DNA of 7,520 bases from Comamonadaceae bacterium (GTDB lineage Bacteria > Pseudomonadota > Gammaproteobacteria > Burkholderiales > Burkholderiaceae): positions 1 through 7,520 of the forward strand of contig CANNNB010000111.1 of the NCBI GenBank assembly GCA_947505995.1. The letters are read 5' to 3'. The notes below the pieces were generated by a model, which worked only from the letters and a program-made list of their open reading frames with translations, was not told the DNA's origin and ran no database searches. The position numbers were made by a program, and so were the translations under genes. Position 1 is the first letter of the stretch. Each line of letters starts with the position of its first letter. Shown here one piece after another: positions 1 through 6,032 of the stretch.

Positions 1-97
1 CGTATTCTTTCCCCCAAAAAAAAGCATGCGCAGCAGAAGAGATGCCAGTTAAAACGATCGCCAATAAACCGTAAACTAATTGAGTTGAATGTTTCAT
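1..97 (-). CDS. N-terminus of an exported protein of unknown function (partial, runs off the left edge)
   Basis: Only 32 codons are visible, read leftward from ATG at 97-95. They encode a clear Sec signal peptide: a short basic start (MKHSTQ), a hydrophobic stretch (LVYGLLAIVLTGISS) and an Ala-His-Ala cleavage site at about residues 22-24. The mature part would begin FFWGKEY. The product should therefore be periplasmic, outer-membrane or secreted. The mature part is too short to assign a family. An alternative ATG 10 bases upstream opens another frame without stops up to the edge, but it gives no signal-peptide logic. No clear Shine-Dalgarno motif precedes either start. The first mature codons contain a run of eight T followed by five G on the coding strand. 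The gene is divergent from the dehydrogenase gene at 231. Confidence 0.72.
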   Translation of the reverse strand, partial: MKHSTQLVYGLLAIVLTGISSAAHAFFWGKEY

Positions 98-153
98 CTA
101 TTGCCATTCAGTCAGATGCAAAGGACATTGATTTGGTAGTCCCACATTTGATA

Positions 154-172
154 GGAAAATTTTGTGGTTTCC
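154..172. repeat. Short inverted repeat GGAAA-N9-TTTCC
   Basis: Five-base arms GGAAA (154-158) and TTTCC (168-172) flank nine bases. This may be an operator half-site pair in the divergent promoter region. Five-base arms are common by chance in AT-rich DNA, so this is weak alone; its interest is the similar repeat about 43 bases downstream, centre to centre. Confidence 0.25.
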
Positions 173-194
173 ATGCTTCAAACATTTTGTTAAC

Positions 195-222
195 TTGCGG
201 AAATAAATCTTCCGTTTATCAT
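195..222 (+). promoter_or_regulatory. Candidate sigma70-like promoter of the yliI-DUF1800-DUF1501 operon
   Basis: TTGCGG (195-200), 16 bases, then TATCAT (217-222, five of six matches to TATAAT). The -35 box matches at only three positions. Transcription from it would begin at about 229-231, at or next to the ATG, which fits the lack of a Shine-Dalgarno sequence and suggests a leaderless or nearly leaderless message. This is inferred from motif matching only. Confidence 0.35.
198..214. repeat. Inverted repeat CGGAA-N7-TTCCG in the spacer of the candidate promoter
   Basis: Perfect five-base arms CGGAA (198-202) and TTCCG (210-214) around the AT-rich centre ATAAATC. It overlaps the end of the candidate -35 box and fills most of the spacer, a position where a bound regulator would block or remodel RNA polymerase. 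It may be an operator or a chance repeat. Confidence 0.3.
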
Positions 223-230
223 CCTAACTC

Positions 231-1376
231 ATGAAAGTTCATCCTTTTCGTTCACTCTTTTTGCTTTTATTGTGCTCGTTAGCGTGCTTAAGCACCTGGG
301 CACAGGAACGGTCGCCCGTCATCAATTCCGAAAAGCATTCTTTCCGGTTAAACACCTTGCTGACAGGCCTGGAAAACCCTTGGTCCCTTGCCTTTTTGCT
401 AGACGGGCGGATGCTGATCACCGAACGTGCCGGACGTTTGCGACTTGTGAATCAAGAATTCAAATTGGACCCCAAACCGATTGAGGGTTTGCCTGAAGTT
501 GTGGCACAGGGTCAGGGCGGCTTGTTTGATGTGGTCTTACACCCACAGTATGCTCAAAACGGCTGGATTTATTGGGCTTACAACGCGTCTGGGCCCGGTG
601 GCTGGGGAACCGCCTTGGCCAGAGGAAAGCTAGTAGGCCAACGCATGACCGAGGTACAGGTGCTGTTCAGCATGCAACCCAAAACACGTTCAGGCTTTCA
701 TTTCGGCGGGCGTATTGTGTTTGATCAAACTGGCATGGTTTATCTGACCTTGGGTGACAGAGGTGAGAACGACCGCGCCCAAAAGCTAGACGATCATGCA
801 GGCTCTGTTATTCGCCTTCACGACGATGGCCGTGTGCCAGCCAACAACCCCTTTGTCAACAGAGCAGGTGCTTTGGCCGAAAAATGGACCTTAGGCAATC
901 GCAACATGCAGGGTGCGGCATTGCACCCTCAAACTGGCGAACTCTGGACACACGAACACGGGCCTCAGGGTGGTGATGAGCTTAACGTGATGCGTTCAGG
1001 TTTAAATTACGGCTGGCCCGTCATCACCTACGGGGTTAACTACGGCTTGGGTACCAAAATTGGCGAGGGTCAGGCCAAGCCTGGTCTGGTGCAACCCTTG
1101 CATTTTTGGGTACCGTCAATTGCGCCATCGGGCATGGCTTTTGTCAGCGGTTCTCAGTTTCCCCAATGGCAAGGCAATTTACTGGTGGGTGCTTTGCGTG
1201 GTCAGATGCTGGTCCGTCTGACGCTTGATGGTGAGAAAGTACTGGGCGAAGAGCGTTTGCTAAAAGGCCGGTCTGGTCGCATACGTGATGTGAGAATGGG
1301 GCCGGACGGCCTGATTTACCTGCTAACCGACGATGCGCAGGGTGCTTTGCTAAGGCTAGAGCCAGTCAAACCTTAA
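231..1376 (+). CDS. yliI: PQQ-dependent soluble aldose sugar dehydrogenase, YliI-like (periplasmic)
   Basis: 381 residues, close to the 371 of E. coli YliI (Asd). The family folds as a six-bladed beta-propeller, binds PQQ and calcium, and oxidises aldose sugars in the periplasm. A Sec signal peptide (hydrophobic core about 8-20) is probably cut after Ala24 in STWA-QE. Family motifs run in order: LENPWSLAF (47-55), GQGGLFDVVLHP (94-105), HFGGR (157-161, the His expected to be the catalytic base), LTLGDRGEN (172-180), GNRNMQG (222-228), EHGPQGGDE (242-250), NYGWP (259-263) and a closing RIRDVRMGPDG (350-360). The ATG is the first in frame, since TAA lies two codons upstream, and no Shine-Dalgarno sequence precedes it. 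It leads a probable operon, with the DUF1800 gene 30 bases downstream. True substrate and supply of PQQ cannot be judged here. Family assignment is firm; orthology to yliI is likely. Confidence 0.93.
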   Translation: MKVHPFRSLFLLLLCSLACLSTWAQERSPVINSEKHSFRLNTLLTGLENPWSLAFLLDGRMLITERAGRLRLVNQEFKLDPKPIEGLPEVVAQGQGGLFDVVLHPQYAQNGWIYWAYNASGPGGWGTALARGKLVGQRMTEVQVLFSMQPKTRSGFHFGGRIVFDQTGMVYLTLGDRGENDRAQKLDDHAGSVIRLHDDGRVPANNPFVNRAGALAEKWTLGNRNMQGAALHPQTGELWTHEHGPQGGDELNVMRSGLNYGWPVITYGVNYGLGTKIGEGQAKPGLVQPLHFWVPSIAPSGMAFVSGSQFPQWQGNLLVGALRGQMLVRLTLDGEKVLGEERLLKGRSGRIRDVRMGPDGLIYLLTDDAQGALLRLEPVKP

Positions 1377-1406
1377 ATTGATCTTCTGTGCATAATTCAT
1401 ATCGAA

Positions 1407-2954
1407 ATGACGCCAACAACTAGATTCATCAGTTTCAAGTCCTTGCGGTATGTGTTTGGGATTTGCTTGTCTCTTTATTTAGGGGGTTGTGCTCAGTCGC
1501 CAAAGCCAACTCAGTCTGTTGCTTTGCCTGTCAGCAACATTGACATTCAGGGTTCTTCGGCAGAATGGCGAGCCATTAACCGACTTACTTATGGTCCTAC
1601 CCCCGCTTTGCTTGCTGACATCAAGTTAAATGGTCAGCCCAAAGAGTGGGCTTTGAATTTATTGGATGCTGCGCACAAAGCTAGCCTACAGGCCCCCAAG
1701 CTTCCACCAGATTTAGCGTCCATCAACGACCGTCTCCCGTTGATATTTGACGGTGCTCGACAAGAACGAGAAGCCCGCGCCGCCGTTCCTGCGGGAACTC
1801 GCATCAACGAATTCGTCGTCAATGAAAAGCGGTTTCAATTTCAAGATGAAACTGAGCCCCTGTTTTACAACCGAACGCAAGTGAACAAAGCCATTGCTTG
1901 GCGCTTGGCAAGTTGCAGCAGCGACGATATTGAGCAACCTCTGCTAGCCCGAATGACAGAGTTTTGGTTCAACCACTTCAACATTTACCAACAAAAGGGA
2001 AGCGTGCGGCCTTTTGCGGGGCACTACGCCATCAACGTGGCCAGGGCGCATGCATTGGGCAAGTTTGAAGACTTGGTATTGGCCAGTGCAAAGCATCCCG
2101 CCATGCTTTACTACTTGGACCAGTGGCTTAGTGTCAGTCCGCAGCCGGCTCGGGCTGGACAAAGCAGCCGTGGTTTGAATGAAAACTACGCTCGAGAGCT
2201 TATGGAGCTTCATACCTTGGGCGCGAACGGTGGCTACACCCAAGACGATGTTCGTGAATTGGCCCGTCTGTTCACAGGCTGGACTGTAGCGCCGCGTTCT
2301 CAAGATGGATTTCAGTTTGTCATGCGTCTGCATGAGTCTGGTCAAAAAACGGTGATGGGCCAAAGCATTCCAAGTTCTCCTCAATTCATCGGTATGAAAG
2401 AGGGCGAACAGGCCATTCGTTATTTAGCCAACCATCCCGCTACAGCGCAACGTGTTTCTCGCAGACTCGCCGAATATTTTGTCGCTGACATGCCACCCCA
2501 AGATTTGATTGATCAAATGGCAAAGACGTTTCTAGCAACAGGCGGTGACATTCATCAAGTCATGAAAGTAATGTTGAGCGATGCTGCCTTTTGGGATCCT
2601 GAAAATAAACTGTACAGAACGCCCTACGATTTTGCCTGCGGTAGTTTGCGTGCACTCAATGCAGGACAAGATCGCAACAAGTGGTTGCAGGCATTTGGCT
2701 ACACCGCCGTAGCTGGACATGGCATTCAAAATTGGCAAACACCCGATGGCTATGCTTTCAATGCCAACACGTGGTTCACGCCTGAGGCCTTAACTCGTCG
2801 CATTGATTTTGCGCTGACCATTGCGCGAAATGCACCAGAGCGAAACGATTTGTATCCCTACCTGAGCGACAAGACTGCCACGGCAGTGATGAAGCAAGCA
2901 CCTCAGCAAAGAATGGGATTTGTCTTGGGCAGCTCCGAATTGGTCTTCAAATAA
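1407..2954 (+). CDS. DUF1800 family protein, predicted lipoprotein
   Basis: 515 residues. The N-terminus has basic residues (Lys11, Arg14), a hydrophobic stretch and a lipobox LGGC with Cys28. Ala29 follows, so retention at the inner membrane through Asp+2 is not expected. DUF1800 landmarks follow: AINRLTYGPTP (56-66), EFWFNHF (185-191), NENYARELMELHTLG (258-272), DDVRELARLFTGW (280-292), the SRRLAEYF region (351-358), RTPYDFACGSLRALN (404-418) and a C-terminal MGFVLGSSELVF, where relatives usually carry an LxSPEFQ-like end. Function is unsettled. The gene is almost always found beside a DUF1501 gene, as here, so the two products probably act together in the envelope. The ATG is the only good start after the upstream stop, but has no obvious Shine-Dalgarno sequence; a CATAAT sequence (1391-1396) could be an internal -10 box without a matching -35. 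Confidence 0.9.
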   Translation: MTPTTRFISFKSLRYVFGICLSLYLGGCAQSPKPTQSVALPVSNIDIQGSSAEWRAINRLTYGPTPALLADIKLNGQPKEWALNLLDAAHKASLQAPKLPPDLASINDRLPLIFDGARQEREARAAVPAGTRINEFVVNEKRFQFQDETEPLFYNRTQVNKAIAWRLASCSSDDIEQPLLARMTEFWFNHFNIYQQKGSVRPFAGHYAINVARAHALGKFEDLVLASAKHPAMLYYLDQWLSVSPQPARAGQSSRGLNENYARELMELHTLGANGGYTQDDVRELARLFTGWTVAPRSQDGFQFVMRLHESGQKTVMGQSIPSSPQFIGMKEGEQAIRYLANHPATAQRVSRRLAEYFVADMPPQDLIDQMAKTFLATGGDIHQVMKVMLSDAAFWDPENKLYRTPYDFACGSLRALNAGQDRNKWLQAFGYTAVAGHGIQNWQTPDGYAFNANTWFTPEALTRRIDFALTIARNAPERNDLYPYLSDKTATAVMKQAPQQRMGFVLGSSELVFK

Positions 2955-2974
2955 TCCCCTTGAAAGCGCAGCAC

Positions 2975-4216
2975 ATGTTGATAAATCGCCGTCAAGCCAT
3001 TTTTCAAACAATCAGCATGGGGGCGTTTGCTTTGCCTGCCATTTCTGCCTTGGCCAATGCACCCTCAACATCTGGTCGAATGGTGTTGGTTTTTTTGCGC
3101 GGCGCCTACGATGGCCTTTCGATGTTGGTGCCACATGGTGATGAAAGGTATTCGCAGATTCGTCCCAACATCGGAATACCAAAACCTGATGGTTCTCTCA
3201 AAACGGCTTTAGCGCTTGACGCAACATTTGGCCTTCACCCTGCTTGCGCTGCCTTGCTGCCGCTTTGGCAACAAGGCGTTTTAGCCGCAATTCCCTGTGC
3301 AGGTTCACCCGATTCAAGCCGATCGCATTTTGATGCGCAATACCATTGGGAAACCGGTAAGCCGGGTTCCAGTTCGCCATCTGCTGGCTGGCTCAATGTG
3401 TTGTCGGGCATGGTTGGCAATGGTGTTGGCCTTCATGCCTTGGGTGTCGGTGAGAGCAGCCCCCGAATTTTGTCGGGTCCCAGACCTGTTCAATTGGTTG
3501 GAAACGGCTTGTCAGCCACAAGACCAGGAACCTTGGCTGAGAGCAAAACGCGCGAGGCAGTACGCGAGTTGTATGCAGGTAACGAGAAAATGGCCAACGC
3601 CATGATGGAGGGTGCTAGCAACCGCATGTCTACAGCGGCCATGCTCAAGGTGCCCAGCATGGCTTCAAGCAGCGAACAACAAGCTGCCAACAACGGTGCA
3701 GGTTCTCCGCAGGGCTTGGCTTTGGATGCTAAACATCTTGGAACATTGATGCAACAGAATCGAGAGCTTCGCCTTGGATTCTTATCTTCAGGCGGCTGGG
3801 ACACGCACATCAATCAAGGCAATGTGACAGGCTTGTTGGCCAACAATTTGACAAACCTTGCCAATACGCTCATGCAACTGAGAGCTGCCTTCAATGAACC
3901 CAATGATGTGGTCATTGTGGCCAGTGAATTTGGCCGAACCTGCGCTGAAAACGGCACTCGTGGCACCGACCACGGTCACGGCAATGTGATGTGGCTTTTA
4001 GGCAATTGCGTTCAGGGCGGGAGATGGCATGGTCGATGGAATGGTCTGGCCCAAAATCAACTTAACGAAGGCAGAGATTTGCCAGTTCACCACGACTTTA
4101 GAGGGGTTTTTGCGCAAGCCCTGGTAGGCAGCATCGGCTTACCAAAAGCAAGCGTTGCTGAGGTTTTTCCTGGCTACCGTTGGGATGACAGCTTAGATGG
4201 CATTTTCAAAGCTTAG
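2975..4216 (+). CDS. DUF1501 family protein (alkaline-phosphatase/sulfatase-like superfamily), Tat-exported
   Basis: 413 residues from ATG 2975. A TTG at 2960 would add five residues, but the ATG has a GAAAG ribosome site (2962-2966) eight bases upstream and places the twin arginines at 5-6 (NRRQAIF), as in a Tat signal. The hydrophobic region then ends in an ANA cleavage site near residue 29. DUF1501 motifs: VFLRGAYDGLS (39-49), SRSHFDAQ (115-122), SSGGWDTH (271-278), SEFGRT (317-322), GTDHGHG (330-336) and HHDFRGVFA (372-380). The His/Asp-rich motifs resemble metal ligands of the alkaline phosphatase superfamily; Tat export would fit a protein folded around a cofactor in the cytoplasm. Activity is not established. 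It starts 20 bases after the DUF1800 stop and is its standard partner. The residue 215-250 region, rich in Ser, Ala, Asn and Met, looks like a flexible insert. Confidence 0.9.
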   Translation: MLINRRQAIFQTISMGAFALPAISALANAPSTSGRMVLVFLRGAYDGLSMLVPHGDERYSQIRPNIGIPKPDGSLKTALALDATFGLHPACAALLPLWQQGVLAAIPCAGSPDSSRSHFDAQYHWETGKPGSSSPSAGWLNVLSGMVGNGVGLHALGVGESSPRILSGPRPVQLVGNGLSATRPGTLAESKTREAVRELYAGNEKMANAMMEGASNRMSTAAMLKVPSMASSSEQQAANNGAGSPQGLALDAKHLGTLMQQNRELRLGFLSSGGWDTHINQGNVTGLLANNLTNLANTLMQLRAAFNEPNDVVIVASEFGRTCAENGTRGTDHGHGNVMWLLGNCVQGGRWHGRWNGLAQNQLNEGRDLPVHHDFRGVFAQALVGSIGLPKASVAEVFPGYRWDDSLDGIFKA

Positions 4217-4236
4217 CGACGAAGTTCATTGAAAAT
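4202..4236. terminator. Imperfect hairpin spanning two convergent stop codons (possible bidirectional terminator)
   Basis: Perfect eight-base arms ATTTTCAA (4202-4209) and TTGAAAAT (4229-4236). Inside them, 4210-4214 can pair with 4222-4226 (including one G-U pair), with bases 4227-4228 bulged and a seven-base loop (4215-4221). The structure contains the TAG of the DUF1501 gene and the stop of the minus-strand gene. It is AT-rich and lacks a U-tract on either strand, so it is not a classical intrinsic terminator. Confidence 0.35.
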
Positions 4237-4384
4237 AGCACCACAATCCATAACACTTGCCTGAGAACCACTCAATGGCAATATCAAGCAGTACCGTGAA
4301 AAGAAAAAATGGCAATCCAAAATACACTGCCGCCCAAAATCCTGCCAACCATGTGGGCCGTGGCTCTTTGAGCTTATATCCCAT
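4226..4384 (-). CDS. Small single-helix membrane protein of unknown function (52 aa)
   Basis: The 52-residue product begins MGYKLKEPRPTW, then has one long hydrophobic helix (about 12-36, with aromatic edges and an internal Pro25), then a short tail with two cysteines (Cys44 and Cys49, GKCYGLWC). The basic N-terminus, the single helix without an export-type cleavage site and the lack of overlap with a larger gene make it a credible real gene. I expect it to be an inner-membrane protein with the basic end in the cytoplasm, leaving the cysteine tail in the periplasm. The frame is open further upstream, with ATG at 4426 and beyond, but those additions look non-coding and a candidate promoter (4425-4453) would start transcription after them. 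No good Shine-Dalgarno sequence is visible. I do not recognise the family. Its stop lies 9 bases from the convergent DUF1501 stop. Confidence 0.6.
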   Translation of the reverse strand: MGYKLKEPRPTWLAGFWAAVYFGLPFFLFTVLLDIAIEWFSGKCYGLWCYFQ

Positions 4385-4424
4385 GACTGTTTGGGCTTGT
4401 CTTTTTTCAAGGATTTTTTTCAGC

Positions 4425-4453
4425 ATGCTATTGCGATTAATTTCAATCTTCAA
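4425..4453 (-). promoter_or_regulatory. Candidate sigma70-like promoter for the small membrane protein gene
   Basis: Read on the minus strand: TTGAAG (4453-4448, four of six matches), exactly 17 bases, then TAGCAT (4430-4425, four of six). The predicted start near 4418 gives a leader of about 34 bases to the ATG at 4384, which supports that start over the longer alternative. It lies just upstream of, and slightly over, the ribosome site of the divergent FemAB-like gene. Motif-based only. Confidence 0.35.
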
Positions 4454-4454
4454 A

Positions 4455-4458
4455 AAGG
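4455..4458 (+). promoter_or_regulatory. Ribosome binding site that fixes the start of the FemAB-like gene
   Basis: AAGG within AAAAAGG, seven bases before ATG 4466. The same frame is open back to a TTG at 4391, but those 25 codons read as non-conserved sequence, so this site decides for ATG 4466. Confidence 0.6.
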
Positions 4459-4465
4459 TTTCCCA

Positions 4466-5386
4466 ATGATAGTGCATTGGGATGCGCATGACCTAGCAGA
4501 ATGGGATTCAGTTCACATGGCAGCGGCAGGTGCATTGCAACAAGGGTGGGACTATGGCACCAGTTTGAAATTATTGGGTGTGCCCGTCCTCAGAGCGCGT
4601 GTATTTAGTCAGGGTCAACAACTTGCGCAGGCTCAGTTCATTGTCAGGCAATGGGGTCGATTGGGTGCTGTTGCACTTTGTACAAGAGGTCCCATTTGGT
4701 CTAAACACTTAGCGCCTGAAGCCGAGTCCCTGGTGTACAAGGCTTTGAAAAAAACACTGCCACTCAAAGGAATTCGCTTCATGGCTGTGACGCCAGAAGT
4801 CGCTGAAGGCCAAGCCCACGGATTGCACCCTCTGAGAAGAATCATGTCTGGCATGTCTACGGTCATGCTCGACATTGGCTTGCCAATTTCTGAACTTAGG
4901 TCGCAGCTTGAAGGTCGTTGGCGATCAAGTTTGGTCAGTGCCGAGTCAAGCCAAATGACCATTCACCGAGTGGGTACCAACGAAGGTCAGTACAGGTGGT
5001 TATTGGACAATGAGAAAAAGCAAAGGGTTGACAAGCAGCTTGAAGGCTTGCCACTTCCTTTTTTTGATCTCTATGTTCAATCTCGCAAACAACCCGCTAA
5101 AAATATTCTGACACTCAGAAGCGATTTGGGCAGAGATCGCATTGCTGCCATGATGTTTTTAATTCATGGCGAAGCGGCCACCTACCAGGTTGGCTGGACC
5201 TCAGATCAAGGTCGTGAGTTGCATGCCCATCATTTGATTTTGTGGCGAGCTATTGAAGAGTTGCGCGAAAGAGGTATCAGACGATTGGATTTGGGTGGTG
5301 TCAATACAATTCGAAGCGCAGGTGTCGCTAGATTTAAGATGCGCACAGGTGGCAAGGTGCTGACTTTGGCAGGCACTTACATTTGA
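4466..5386 (+). CDS. FemAB-like GNAT-fold acyl/aminoacyl transferase
   Basis: 306 residues from ATG 4466. Two GNAT-like halves are suggested. The middle carries the FemAB-like sequence LEGRWRSSLVSAESS (148-162). The C-terminal half has the typical order: an acceptor strand GEAATYQVGWTSDQGREL (235-252), a long helix LILWRAIEELRERG (257-270), the strand-turn RRLDLGGVNT (272-281) and FKMRTGG (290-296). FemAB proteins in Gram-positive bacteria add amino acids to lipid II using aminoacyl-tRNA; relatives in proteobacteria are cytoplasmic and mostly uncharacterised, some placed with envelope or polysaccharide genes. No signal peptide or membrane helix is seen. It begins the right-hand cluster, 19 bases before the PaiB-like gene. 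The distal presence of an LD-carboxypeptidase gene is compatible with a cell-wall role, but substrate and acceptor are unknown. A generic GNAT N-acetyltransferase is the alternative. Confidence 0.78.
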   Translation: MIVHWDAHDLAEWDSVHMAAAGALQQGWDYGTSLKLLGVPVLRARVFSQGQQLAQAQFIVRQWGRLGAVALCTRGPIWSKHLAPEAESLVYKALKKTLPLKGIRFMAVTPEVAEGQAHGLHPLRRIMSGMSTVMLDIGLPISELRSQLEGRWRSSLVSAESSQMTIHRVGTNEGQYRWLLDNEKKQRVDKQLEGLPLPFFDLYVQSRKQPAKNILTLRSDLGRDRIAAMMFLIHGEAATYQVGWTSDQGRELHAHHLILWRAIEELRERGIRRLDLGGVNTIRSAGVARFKMRTGGKVLTLAGTYI

Positions 5387-5405
5387 TACTGAAAGTTACA
5401 AATAG

Positions 5406-6032
5406 ATGTATTTACCCAAACAATTCAATCATCCTGAACATGCCAGAAGCATCATTCTGGAAAATCCATTTGCCAGTTTGGTTTCTAATGATGATGAAGG
5501 TTTTCCGTTTATCAGCCATATCCCCATCAAGTTGATGCCCCATGCAACAGATGCGCAACGAGATATGCTGCTGGGGCATGTTGCCAAAGGCAATCCTCAT
5601 TCTGGTTTTTTGTACAAGCGCCCTCAAGTCCTTTTGACATTCATGGGGCCTCAGGCCTATATGTCGCCTGCGGTTTATCCCGATTTGATCAGGGTGCCAA
5701 CATGGAGTTATGTGGCCGTTCATGTCAAAGCCGAAGCGAGAATTTTGGAAGGCGAAGAGGCCAAAGATGCCCTCTTGAAACAATTGATTGCCGATCATGA
5801 ACCGGCCTATGCGCAACAATGGCGCGGTCTCCCAGAAACCTACACGCACCCCATGATGAATGCCATCGTGGCCTTTGAGATGAAGTTGTTAGAAGTTCAG
5901 ACCAAGGTCAAACTCAACCAACACCGACCTGAGTCTCACGCCGCCATGCATGCCGCCTACAATTCGGGCAACGAATCTGAAAAAGCTTTGGCCCTTTGGA
6001 TGCGTCGGCTTGGAATGGTTCATGAACTCTGA
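5406..6032 (+). CDS. paiB: PaiB-family FMN-binding negative transcriptional regulator
   Basis: 208 residues, the normal length for the PaiB family (COG2808), which has a split-barrel flavin-binding fold. In Bacillus, PaiB represses protease and sporulation genes; in proteobacteria the role is largely unknown and regulation is inherited annotation. Characteristic sequence: MYLPKQFNHPE (1-11), a segment ISHIPIKL (36-43) on the barrel, GHVAKGNPH (57-65), FMGPQAYMSP (79-88), VPTWSYVAVH (97-106) and a C-terminal TKVKLNQHRP (166-175), the counterpart of the family's K-L-S/N-Q-N segment. There is no helix-turn-helix that I can see. A GAAAG site lies ten bases before the ATG. The stop overlaps the next gene by 11 bases, so translation of the two is probably coupled. 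Family assignment is strong; regulator function is uncertain, and a flavin oxidoreductase-like activity is possible. Confidence 0.9.
   Translation: MYLPKQFNHPEHARSIILENPFASLVSNDDEGFPFISHIPIKLMPHATDAQRDMLLGHVAKGNPHSGFLYKRPQVLLTFMGPQAYMSPAVYPDLIRVPTWSYVAVHVKAEARILEGEEAKDALLKQLIADHEPAYAQQWRGLPETYTHPMMNAIVAFEMKLLEVQTKVKLNQHRPESHAAMHAAYNSGNESEKALALWMRRLGMVHEL

Larger units (their letters stand above)
98..230. other. Divergent intergenic region between the minus-strand exported protein and the yliI-like gene
   Basis: This 133-base, AT-rich gap is the longest gene-free stretch in the window and must hold the start signals of both divergent genes. I see two short inverted repeats (154-172 and 198-214) and one plausible plus-strand promoter (195-222). 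I could not identify a convincing minus-strand promoter. Confidence 0.7.

Noticed and set aside
261..296. Possible lipobox (SLAC) in the YliI-like signal peptide
   Set aside because: The -3 position is Ser and the match is poor; the STWA-QE site downstream is a better signal peptidase I site and the family is soluble.
1374..1409. TAA of the yliI-like gene is in frame with the DUF1800 gene and no other stop lies between, so readthrough would fuse them
   Set aside because: Such a frame match happens one time in three by chance, and readthrough would place a signal peptide and lipobox inside a protein, which makes no sense.
1944..2384. 146-codon minus-strand open frame inside the DUF1800 gene
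   Set aside because: It lies wholly within a well-supported gene on the other strand, has no family motif, and reads like a reverse shadow.
2960..2974. TTG start five codons upstream for the DUF1501 gene
   Set aside because: ATG 2975 has a GAAAG site at good spacing and places the twin arginines at residues 5-6, as expected of a Tat signal.
3490..3813. 107-codon minus-strand open frame inside the DUF1501 gene
   Set aside because: Its composition mirrors the Ser/Ala/Met-rich insert of DUF1501 on the opposite strand; no independent evidence for a gene.
4190..4216. Seven-base direct repeat AGCTTAG at 4190-4196 and 4210-4216
   Set aside because: It is short and without any mobile-element or attachment-site context; most likely chance.
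4385..4489. N-terminal extension of the small minus-strand membrane protein
   Set aside because: The extension overlaps the start of the FemAB-like gene and its ribosome site, is not membrane-protein-like, and lies upstream of the candidate transcription start.
5412..5849. 145-codon minus-strand open frame opposite the paiB-like gene
   Set aside because: It is fully antisense to a strongly conserved protein, with no recognisable domain or ribosome site.
5950..6021. Upstream ATG extending TadA by 24 residues
   Set aside because: The extra residues are the out-of-frame reading of paiB and do not resemble any TadA N-terminus; ATG 6022 fits the family.
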